From contig NC_092334.1 of the NCBI RefSeq assembly GCF_046630445.1, positions 105,161,501 through 105,225,500 on the forward strand: DNA of 64,000 bases. Direction: 5' to 3'. The DNA comes from Rutidosis leptorrhynchoides (taxonomy: Eukaryota; Streptophyta; Magnoliopsida; Asterales; Asteraceae). This document shows, piece after piece, positions 35,391 through 44,550 of this stretch; positions within the stretch are counted from its first letter, which is position 1; each line of letters starts with the position of its first letter. The notes under the pieces were generated by a model. The model was not told the DNA's origin, searched no databases, and worked only from the letters and a program-made list of their open reading frames with translations. Made by a program: the position numbers and the translations under genes.

Positions 35391-36302
35391 TCAAGAAATA
35401 TCATCACTGGACAACATTTCAACAGATGGATTTAACATTCCAAGTTGTCCAAGAAGATAGAAATGTCTTTCCTCAGGAAGTGCTTTAGTGAAAATATCTG
35501 CCAATTGATCCTTAGTGCCAATATGCTTTAAAAACATTTTGCCCTTTTCAACACAATCCCTTATAAAATGATGCCTGATTTCAATATGTTTGGTTCTGGA
35601 GTGAAACACTGGATTCTCAGTAATAGCAATAGCACTCTCATTATCACACATTATTGGAGTTTTGGTCAATGTTAACCCAAAATCCAAAAGTTGATGTTGC
35701 ATCCATAGTAATTGAGCACAACAACTTCCTGCAGCAACATATTCAGCTTCTGCTGTGGACGTGGCCACAGAATTCTGCTTTTTACTAGTCCAGCTGACCA
35801 ATTTTCTACCTAGCAATTGACATCCACCAGAAGTGTTCTTTCTGTCTAATTTGTAACCTGCATAGTCTGCATCTGTGTAACCAATTAGATCAAACCCCGA
35901 GTCTTTGGAGTACCAAAGACCCAGGTTAGGGGTACCTTTTAAGTACCTAAAAATTCTTTTCACAGCTTTATAATGAGACTCCCTAGGATCTGATTGGTAA
36001 CTTGCACAAAGACATGTAGCAAACATTATATCAGGTCTACTGGCAGTTACATATAGCCAAGATCCAATCATACCTCTATAGGTTGATTGACAAGTGAGTT
36101 TTTCAGATTCATCTTTATCAAGCTTTTCAGAAACACTCATTGGAGTTCTTAAAGTAGAACAATTTTTAAAACCAAACTTAGTTAACATGTCAGAAATATA
36201 ATTACTTTGGTTAATAAAAATGCAATCAGAACTCTGTTTAATTTGCAACCCAAGAAAATAGTTTAAAGTACATAAATTGCTCATTCTATACTCTTCAGAC
36301 AT
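35391..36302 (-). pseudogene. Copia 1 RT C-terminal part and RNase H
   Basis: Reads through the end of RT (LNYFLGLQI, the M-S-V-S-EKLDKD region) into SRPDIMFATCL and the Ty1/copia RNase H blocks: GYTDADYAG with the first catalytic Asp, SWTSKKQNSVATSTAEAEY with the Glu and LWM, then MCDNESAIAI with the next Asp. It ends with KHIEIRHHFIRD and DQLADIFTKAL, the usual end of Copia pol. Open to its stop at 35391 but cut off from the RT palm by a TAG at 36315-36317. Confidence 0.93.
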
Positions 36303-37484
36303 AATGTCAGAAAACTATTTTCTTAAGTGTGGATTAGTAGACCCAAAAATAATGTCATCAACATAAATTTAAACAAGTAACACATCACCTTTGTCTTTTT
36401 TGATAAATAAAGTCTTGTCAATGGCTCCTCTAGAAAAATTCTTTTCTAGAAGAAATGTTGACAAGGTATCATACCAGGCTCTGGGAGCTTGCTTCAGACC
36501 ATACAATGCTTTCTTCAATCTGTAAACATGCTTAGGAAATTTCTTACTTACAAAACCAGGAGGTTGTTTCACATACACCTCTTCTTGCAATTTACCATTC
36601 AGGAAAACACTCTTTACATCCATTTGAAACACCTTGAAATCTTTGTGTGCAGCATATGTCAGAAACAGTCTAATAGCTTCAATTCTAGCAACAGGAGCAA
36701 AAGTCTCATCATAATTTATTCCTTCTTCTTGTCTATACCTTTGAGCAACCAATCTTGCTTTATTTCTGATCACAACACCATCTTTATCAACCTTGTTTCT
36801 GTAAACCCATTTAGTGCCAATTGCAGTTTTACCATCAGGTTTTGGAACCAATTCCCATACATCATTTTTTTCAAATTCTGTCAATTCTTCAGTCATAGCC
36901 TCAACCCAGTCATTATCAACCAATGCCTCATCTACTTCTTTAGGCTCAATCAGTGAGAGAAAACTTGAAAAGAAGCAAAAATTTGCTGTAGCAAAGTTAG
37001 ACACAGGTGTCTGAGAAGAAGAACTAGGCTTAGGCAAACCTGTAGGATCCACAACATAGTCCTTAAGATGCTTTGGAGGAACTATATTTCTAGATGATTT
37101 CCTAGTAGGAACAGTGAGATCCAAAGTAGTATTTGATGACTGATCACTTTCTTGATTGACTATAGGTTCATCTTCCTGTGGAGGTTCTTCTTTTCTAATA
37201 GGAACAATGAGATCCAAAGTGGTATTTGATGGCTGTTCAATTTCTTGATTGACAACAGATTCATCTTCGGGAGGAGGTTCTTCTGTGAGAGTATTATCTG
37301 CAACTTCATTTCTCAAACTAGAAAAATTTGGTTCATCTGACTCAGACTCTGAATCCAGAGTCTGAACACTATTCCCTAAAATCAAATTTGACAATTCACC
37401 AAGTGCAGATAGTTCAATCCTGAATGACTGATCCATTTCTAAAGAACTTTTAAAAGAAACATTAATGGATTCTTCAATCTTCAT
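36303..37484 (-). pseudogene. Copia 1 integrase tail and RT palm
   Basis: Starts in the acidic, repetitive linker after integrase (two copies of a P-P-[EQ]-E-D-E motif followed by V-N-Q-E), then the RVT_2 RT start ([28 protein letters not shown]), [32 protein letters not shown] and [13 protein letters not shown]. The active site YVDD (36354-36365) is present but sits between an in-frame TAA (36369-36371) and TAG (36315-36317). The normal Asp-Val-Lys-Ala of the palm reads DVKS. Frame joins the integrase ORF only through a shift. Confidence 0.93.
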
Positions 37485-38386
37485 TCTCCTCTATTTGAAT
37501 ACTCTGTAAGCTTTAGATACAGAAGAGTATCCCATAAAAATACCTTCATCAGACTTTGGCCTATTTTATCAAACTGATCCCTTTGATTCAAGATATAGCA
37601 CTTACACCCAAATACATGAAAATAATGAATAGTAGGCACCTTTTTGTGATATAACTCATAAGAAGTTTTGCCATGTTTCTTCACAATCAAGGATATATTT
37701 TGAGTGTAACATGCTGTATTGACAGCTTCAGCCCAGAACCTTAGGGCAACATTTGATTGACATAGCATGGTTCTAGCTGCTTCAATAAGTGTTCTATTTC
37801 TTCTTTCAGCAACTCTATTTTGTTGTGGAGTTCTAACAGCAGAGAAATTTTGACCAATTACAGACTCCACACAAAAATCAATTAAAGTGACATTTTTGAA
37901 CTCAGTACCATGATCACTTCTCAACTGTTTGACAAGAACACCCTTTTTCACCTGCTCTCTCTTGATCAAATTGATGATTTCTTCAGGAGCATCACTTTTT
38001 GCAGCTAAGAAAATAACCCATGTAAATCTAGAATACTCATCAACAATCACCAGAGTATATCTTTTCCCACCCAAACTACTAGTGTTCATTGGACCAAATA
38101 GATCCATGTGAAGCATGTGAAGTGGATCACTTATAGTAGCTAGGGTTTTTGAGGGAAACTTTGCTTTGGTCTGTTTACCCATAATACAAGCAGAACAAGG
38201 CTTATATTTCTTGAAAGGTTGTTGAGGCAAACCTCTTACAAGCTTCTTTTTGGAAAGCTCATTAATGTTTTTGAAAATGAGATGAGATAACCTTTTGTGC
38301 CAGAGCCAATTAAGTTCAGGAACAGTCTGAGAGTATAAACATGTTTCTTTTCCAGCATCAACAGAATCTAAATCCAGCATATACAC
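37481..38386 (-). pseudogene. Copia 1 GAG-pre-integrase and integrase core
   Basis: The zinc-binding N-terminus (HKRLSHLIFKNINEL, then CSACIMGKQTKAKFP), the core with HMDLFGPM (first catalytic Asp), YSRFTWVIFL, RSDHGTEFKN (second Asp) and AVRTPQQNRVAERRNRTLIEAARTM (Glu in VAERRNR) can be read in order. A one-base loss near 37558 takes the frame out before the linker, and another near 38458 separates it from protease. The enzyme would join cDNA to host DNA and duplicate five bases, matching the TATAA flanks. Confidence 0.93.
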
Positions 38387-38403
38387 ATTTTGAAATCTCC
38401 AGG

Positions 38404-38697
38404 CTACAAGTGTTGGTCTTCCTTTAGGATCATAAAAAATACCAGTTTCTTTCTTAATCTGATCTCACAATCTTCATCAGCAATTTGACTCACACTTAGC
38501 AGATTATGCTCCAACCCTTCAACTAAAGCAACTTTCTTAAATGAAACACTTCCACCTTTAACAGTACCATAACCAATAGTCTTTGCAACTGAATTATCAC
38601 CATATCTTACAGAAGGACCTTTTTCTTCAACAAACCCTACAAGATGCTCTTTGCATCCAATCATGTGTCTTGAGCAACCACTATCCAAATACCACAT
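38404..38697 (-). pseudogene. Copia 1 protease
   Basis: Starts at MWYLDSGCSRHM: the DSG is the catalytic Asp motif of Copia aspartic proteases, followed by VRYGDNSVAKTIGYG and HNLLSVSQI. A frame change near 38458 interrupts the exit. Between the gag stop (TAA 38737-38739) and this motif, in the same frame, lies a second TAA (38707-38709), then a pyrimidine-rich CAG|GGT, which resembles a 3' splice site (AG at 38704-38705). Confidence 0.9.
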
Positions 38698-38736
38698 GTT
38701 ACCCTGTTACACAAGACACAAAATAAAAGAAAATGG

Positions 38737-39882
38737 TTAGTTTTTAAGGGGAACCCACTTTTCAGTGGGTTCAGTTGGAGTGCTCTTCACTCTCCAGACA
38801 AAAGCTTTGTTTCCAATCCAGATCAACTTTTTCTTTACTGTTTTCAAAACACCTTTATTTTCACAAGCTTTAGGTTTCCATATCTTCTTAATTTTCTCAG
38901 GAAAACAAGATGTTCTTTTAACTGAAGGTTTTTCTTGACTCTTGATTTTTTCATTGAGTTTTGAAATTTTCTTTTTGAGTTTTTGAATAGTCTTAGCTTG
39001 TTTTGACTTTGACCTTCTTTTAGTTAACACTTTTGGATCTGGACAAGTGTCAGTCTCAGAGGATGATTCAGAGTTATTATTGTAACTTGACTCTTGGGTG
39101 TCAGACTCTAGGTCAGAACATACAATGTTATCTTGAGAGACTAAAATGCTAGAGTCTGAAGGTTTCAAAAGTTCAGACTCTAATGGATTTTTACTCTCAA
39201 GTATTATAGTCTCAGAAGATTCAACTGGATCTAATGACCTTACAAAAGCATTGGTTAAAATCTTTTTGTCACCATCAAATTTTACGAAAGTGTTTGGTAG
39301 AATGTCAGGTTTGAATACACTTGGATCAACTTCCACATTATTATTTAATATGTAGTTTTCACCTAGTATAGCTTTGACATCATTTGGAATTTGTTTGGCA
39401 ATAGCATCAGAATTCTTTTTGGAAGATACACACCAAGATTTACAAATTGATTCATAGTGTTTTGACCTTTTCATTGATCTTCCTAATTCAGTATTTAATC
39501 TTTTAGTTTCTTCTGTGTATGCCATTTTATAGGTGTCAAGTTCAACCTCATATTTTTTTAAGTCTTTAATTTCAGCATCTTTGTCTTTGATGACATTTTT
39601 AAGATCAAAAATTTGTGTTCTTAACCTATCAATATCTTCTAAACACCACTTAAAGTCAAGCAACAAGTACTGAAACATTCTCACTTTTTCATTATTAAGA
39701 TAATTCACAAAGTTGTGTACCTTATAGGCAGAAGCTTTATTGCAAGTAGAGTCCTTATCCATCATCTCAACAGCTTTCAGATCTTCCTCAAACTTGCTAG
39801 AACCACCATCCCTTTCAATTACAGCCATATATGGAGTAGTAATAGTACTGATAAGAAAAATATGGATCGTTTTAAAGATCAC
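38737..39882 (-). pseudogene. Copia 1 gag, lacking capsid and zinc-knuckle part
   Basis: An open 381-codon stretch that begins only about 40 bp inside the 5' LTR. It contains the coiled-coil middle (LRTQIFDLKNVIKDKDAEIKDLKK), a KSWCVSSKK block and the C-terminal end WVPLKN. Comparison with gag of Copia 2 (44551-47247), which has matching WCTSAQ and WVPKKN blocks, shows that the UBN2-type capsid region and the CCHC knuckle are absent here. The N-terminal deletion alone makes the element non-autonomous. The predicted ATG lies in leader-like sequence and is unlikely to be native. Confidence 0.8.
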
Positions 39883-39906
39883 CGAGATAGGATTTACACC
39901 TTTTCC

Positions 39907-39918
39907 GCTCTGATACCA
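39907..39918 (-). promoter_or_regulatory. Primer-binding site of Copia 1 (tRNA-iMet type)
   Basis: The minus strand reads TGGTATCAGAGC, two bases inside the 5' LTR. Confidence 0.93.
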
Positions 39919-39920
39919 GT

Positions 39921-40397
39921 TATTAGTTCACAGTATTTGATCTATGAACACCAGACTCTCACTCAAACAATAAATAAGAATTAATAATACAGAGAATGAG
40001 AGAACACGATTATAGAATAGAAGACAAATGATATTAATCGTGAAAAAGTGCATCTATCAAATGAACCATACGTCCCTATTTATATAAATAAAAACAAAAT
40101 CTGGAGATTTGGTTTCCAAAACTACTTAGCTATAAATATGGAAAAGATAAACTAAAAACAAACCAAATTTTCTAATAACTAGGAAGTAAATTCTGGAGAT
40201 AAAATCAAATCTTCAAAATAAATCTTCTTAAATAACAAGCATATCTCCAGAATATTCTATGGCTTGTGCTTCAAGAAATCTTCAAACGTTTACTCCAGCA
40301 ATTCCAGAGTCTGCAACTTTAGACTCTAAACCTTCAGACTCTAAAATCTGCAAAACACTTTTGACTCATCAGATTATTATTTCTATTTTTCCCAACA
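39921..40397 (-). repeat. 5' LTR of Copia 1
   Basis: Same length and ends as 32572-33048. About six substitutions separate the two, including one inside a CAGACTCT motif (CAGACT to TAGACT). Confidence 0.95.
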
Positions 40398-40402
40398 TAT
40401 AA
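40398..40402. repeat. Target-site duplication TATAA of Copia 1, right copy
   Basis: Matches 32567-32571. Confidence 0.92.
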
Positions 40403-41737
40403 TTCTAACAATAATGATAACATTACTAAAATAACCCCTTCTTATTCAAAAGATAGTTCCAGTAAAAAAAAAGGTGAACTTGTTTTTGACAAAAAAAAAG
40501 TAATGAAACGTACGAACTTTTATATATATATTGGCTCATTATAGAATCAAAACTTATGATCAGGAAAAAGAATCAAATTATGGCGAATCAATTAGATATT
40601 GATAGGTAAGCTTCAAAGGAACAAAAATTGAGAGAACACGTAAATTGTGTAACAAAAACTATGCTGCACCTAGGAGAGATCCATCAAATGGGTTTCTAAC
40701 TCCTAAAACTATAATTTTTTTGGAATACGACCCTGTACAAATTACAAGCTAAACAGTACTTAAAAACTTGATGAAGATGCAGACTAAAATCATTAACTTT
40801 AATAATTAAGCCATTCTTATCAATATCGCATATTATTGCTAGCTTCATTAATCATATTCATATTCATATTCATATTCATATTCATATTCATATATGTTTA
40901 TTAAGGTTATTTTACGACTTTACAAGCATTGCTTTAATCCATAACGGTTGATAGATTAATGAAGTCGATAGCAAACAAAAGCTATTTGTTTTGCTTTATT
41001 GTCGGCTTTAAGCCTTTAATAGTTTACACATTACAGTTTGTCCTATTTGTATACAGTATTCTACTACTCCTAATAAATTGAAAGATGAATGACTAATAGA
41101 TAAAAACTTGACGCCAACTGATTTTTTAATACTAATAATTGGGAAAGAGGGGTTTGTCGTTTTGATCCCTTAAATGTCGTTTAATAGTTTGGTCAACAAA
41201 TATAGGCAGCAGTGGCAGCAGCGCAAACACTTGGGCCTTGGCCCAATTACCTCATCACTAGTTATAAACTATAAAGAAAGTGAGGAAAAATACGTGAGAA
41301 GAGCAAAAAAGTTACAGTATTTTTTTTTTTTTTTTTGGAGAGAGAAAATTTAATAAATACCAATCTTTCTAAATTATATGGAGGTAGTTATCAAATGACA
41401 TGGATGTCCACCTCACCTTGCCAAGTCAGTTTGTGAGAATTTATTTGTAAAATATATGTGGCCATATCATTTCTCTTTGGTCATAAATTATTGGTAAAGA
41501 GCTCTTTGAGGTTTGAGAAATGGAGTATTATTACTTTGGGCTACTCACTATGTTGGCCGGCACATGTAGTCATTTTCTCCCATAAATAATTTATCTATCT
41601 ATCTATATCTATCTATCTATATCTATATCTATACTATACATTATAAGAAAAGTTTAATTGACATACTCCGTATATATTAAATTCAAAATACTTAATCTTG
41701 ACCATTGGATTAAACTATTGACAAACACTACCCCCAT
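40403..41737. other. Intergenic, two microsatellites
   Basis: A (CATATT)n tract at about 40853-40893 and a (TATC/TATCTA)n tract at about 41589-41635. No gene was recognised. Confidence 0.6.
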
Positions 41738-42052
41738 CGAAAGCCAATTTAGGGTTAGTAGTACGACGACTCATTTACAGATAATTTTTTCATGGTCATT
41801 TCGGGTTGTTAGTTGATTTTGAAGTTTTTAATTTTGATCTTTATAGATACAAGGTTGGTGGGTCAATCTTTGCTGTATCATCATCATTAATTTGAAAAAC
41901 AAAGGTTAGTTGTTATAATATTTTTGTTATGATTTAATGATTTAGGGTTCTTATTGTACAACGATGAATGTGTATATCGAAATTCAATTTAGGGTTAGTA
42001 GTACAACGACTCATTTAAAGTTACCTTTTTCATGGTCAATTGGGTTTGTTAG
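41738..42052. repeat. 75-bp direct duplication, offset exactly 240 bp
   Basis: 41738-41812 and 41978-42052 align without gaps (shared CAATTTAGGGTTAGTAGTAC and ACGACTCATTTA) with about ten substitutions. No terminal repeats were seen; it may be an old tandem duplication of a 240-bp unit. Confidence 0.7.
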
Positions 42053-42396
42053 ATGTAATAAGAATAAGAATTGCTACTGATAAGCATTGTCTACTTGTGT
42101 GCTAGATTGTTTTTTTCACCATTTCTATGTTTATCATAAATGATTCAAATGATATTTCACTTGTTATTTGTTGATACTAAAAAAGTGATTCTCTCTAAAC
42201 ATGCTTCTAAAAGTTTGGTTAAAACTATAGTGTAATTGAGATAGTAATACTTATACTATGCTACTTTCATTCATCAAAGATGACACTGGAATAAACGAGA
42301 ATTTTCTCAGCAAAACAGGTCAGTTGTTAGTAATAGCAATTTTTTGTCGATATATATGCAAGAACTTAACTTGGGATATGGTCATGTCATTTGCTT
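42053..42396. other. Unassigned stretch upstream of the HIPL fragment
   Basis: AT-rich, no ORF. It may be intron or 5' flank of the HIPL remnant. Confidence 0.4.
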
Positions 42397-42660
42397 GACT
42401 GCAGTAGAAAAACTAAATGGGATTTAGCTGTTTATGGGCCTGATATGTGCCAAAACAACTTTGTTTTGATTTTGTTGGGTGCAGGCCAATCGAAACGCTC
42501 TTCTGATGATGTGACGAGTGCCACTCAACCTCCTAAGGGTATATGTCTTGAAAATATTGGGAATAACATGTACGTTGATATGGTTCCACACCCAGATGGA
42601 TCAAACCGTGTTTTTGTGTGTAACCAACAAGGTAAGATATGGTTAAATGTGGTTCCTAAG
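42397..42660 (+). pseudogene. HIPL (hedgehog-interacting-protein-like) gene fragment
   Basis: The frame contains PKGICLENIGNNMYVDMVPH and DGSNRVFVCNQQGKIWL, the conserved start of the glucose/sorbosone-dehydrogenase-like beta-propeller of plant HIPL proteins, which are secreted or GPI-anchored. After about residue 90 of the 143-codon ORF the similarity ends (VGSSPIMV onward is unrelated), and no downstream propeller repeats, cysteine cluster or C-terminal anchor follow. It is a truncated gene copy, possibly one exon or a piece carried by a transposable element. The CICLENIG-type Cys is present, so decay is not far advanced. Confidence 0.6.
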
Positions 42661-42935
42661 GTAGGTTCTTCACCCATAATGGTAATTTGGTTGTGTCCAT
42701 CTAGTTGTCTAAATGGGTGGGTTTATAGTGATCAAGGTGGAAACCCTTGGCTAAGAGTGTTGGTGTCGGATTCTCTTAGAGAGAATGGGCGTTTGTGTGT
42801 TTGTATGCCTATATGTATATAGGTGATTACTTGCTCGGATGCGATGACGGTGGTTGTACATACATGGCTTATGCGTGCAAACCAAGGTGAGTGGAATAAT
42901 TATATGTATGTGTATATAATATGTTTGCTTGCAGG
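42661..42935. other. Unassigned stretch between HIPL fragment and minisatellite
   Basis: No domain recognised; the remaining 53 codons of the ORF here do not resemble HIPL. Confidence 0.4.
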
Positions 42936-43203
42936 TGATGCGGCGAGTGATATCCGGGCGTGCAGATTCACTCTTCGCCGGCTACGGGATTGATGTGGCG
43001 AGTGATGTCCGAGCGTGAGAGCTCACTCTTCGTCGGTCACGGGATTGATGTGGTGAGTGATATCCGTAACGATTCACTCTTCATCTATCACGGGATGCAA
43101 TGTGGTAAGTGCTATCCGAAAGGATACACTTTTCGTCCACCACGATTGTGTTGTGACATGGGGCAAGTGCAACCCAAAAGAATTCACTTTTCATCGGCCA
43201 CAT
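42936..43203. repeat. Minisatellite, about five degenerate units of 50-57 bp
   Basis: Each unit follows the pattern GATGTGGCGAGTGATATCCG, then a spacer, then TTCACTCTTCGTC and CACGGGATT. Units become more divergent to the right. The ORF spanning it is an artefact. Confidence 0.85.
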
Positions 43204-43540
43204 ATGATGAATAATGTTATATCATATGATTTATAACATTATTGCGTATGGTTAACGATATTGTGTGATTGTTTATTTTGCATATTATATTGTGACTATA
43301 TGATATTTGTGGTGCTAGCGTTGTATGTGTTGTTTTGCATTGTATGTGTAAGTAATTGCAAGTAAGTGAATTATATATGTATATGTATAATTATTTCATT
43401 CACTAAGCTTTATGCTTACTCCCTCGTTGTTTACCTTTTTATAGGTACTCGTTGAATGTCTTGGAGATTTCTAGTAGCTAGACTAGAATGCTAGGAATTT
43501 GCTTGAGTTTGGCGGAATGACTTGTAGCCTTTGGACTTGG
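43204..43540. other. Unassigned sequence before Copia 2
   Basis: Possibly part of another LTR together with the minisatellite. No ORF. Confidence 0.4.
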
Positions 43541-44492
43541 TGTTGAGTCCCCAAAATAATTAAGGATTTAATTATGACAAAACATAATCTATTTGCACTA
43601 AAATTTTATGTGCAGCCAGCACAAATTTGTTTATGTATAGACAACAGATTTCGCTGTGTCAAGTGTTCAGTATGCTGCCTAGTCTACCAGCACAAGGTAG
43701 ACAGTATTCTTCAAATTAGCACAGGATGTGTACCCAGCAATTTAAGAATATAAAGTGACTCAGCAATGAAGAACCAGCATAGCTAGAATGCAGCTTACTA
43801 CACAAGACAACTATGCTACATTATAAGCATAGTGGTTTCCTGAGTGGTCTTCATCAATTGTACAATTCAACAGAAGTCAAAGACAAAGTTGAACAGAAAA
43901 GGACACGTGTCGGCCGCTGACAAGTGACCTTACAAGACTACGTGGGAATGTAGAAGTTTAACGCATGTGCAGACATGTGTTATCCTTTGTCAACGCCTAG
44001 GGAACACACCATTCTATTTATTTTAATCAAATAGTGGTGCCAAACCGAATTGTGGTGTTCCTGCAAATAGCTACTAAAGAGGAAAGAGGAGAGCACGCTC
44101 TCTGATGCAGTTGTCTCCACAAGTACAGACATCCTATGTACCAGTAGACAATAGAATAATTACACGGTCATTAGGACTACTATAAATTAATGCATCCACT
44201 ATTGTAACAACTAGTAGTGTGGGTTTGTTTATTTAGAGTCCAAAACGTGTAATAGCTTAGAACACCCTTTGTAGCTATACTTAGGTAAATCTGTATCAAC
44301 CAACTATCATTCTGCCGAGAATAGTTGTAATTCTTTGTGATTTAATCAATAAAGAATAAACCGTTGAAAAACTACCTTTGACTCTATTTAATTTACTTGC
44401 TTGAATACTAAACTGTGTCTTAACTGTTAAGTTAATTAAAAGAATTGTATTCACCCCCTACAATACTCTTGTTGTTTATCAAGGGACCAACA
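43541..44492 (+). repeat. 5' LTR of Copia 2
   Basis: Starts TGTTGAGTCCCC and ends GGGACCAACA, 952 bp, with the primer site two bases further. No second copy exists in the window, so the left end rests on the TG...CA rule alone. Confidence 0.75.
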
Positions 44493-44494
44493 AC

Positions 44495-44506
44495 TGGTAT
44501 CAGAGC
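44495..44506 (+). promoter_or_regulatory. Primer-binding site of Copia 2 (tRNA-iMet type)
   Basis: TGGTATCAGAGC on the plus strand, two bases after the LTR. Confidence 0.93.
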
Positions 44507-44550
44507 TTCAGTTTTGATAATTTAATATCTTGGATCTGAATTCTCTCATG

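Larger units (their letters stand above)
32572..40397 (-). mobile_element. Copia element 1, defective
   Basis: Identical-length 477-bp LTRs (about six differences, roughly 1.3%) flank a 6.9-kb interior, with TATAA duplicated at 32567-32571 and 40398-40402. The primer-binding site and polypurine tract agree on minus orientation. Order on the minus strand: partial gag, protease, integrase, RT, RNase H, then extra ORFs, then 3' LTR: the Copia order. Stops and one-base shifts break gag-pol, and the capsid part of gag is missing. LTRs are similar despite this damage, so this copy probably moved in trans or decayed soon after insertion. Confidence 0.95.

Noticed and set aside
42960-43214. 84-codon ORF with internal repeats
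   Set aside because: It spans the minisatellite; the repeats are DNA units, not protein design.
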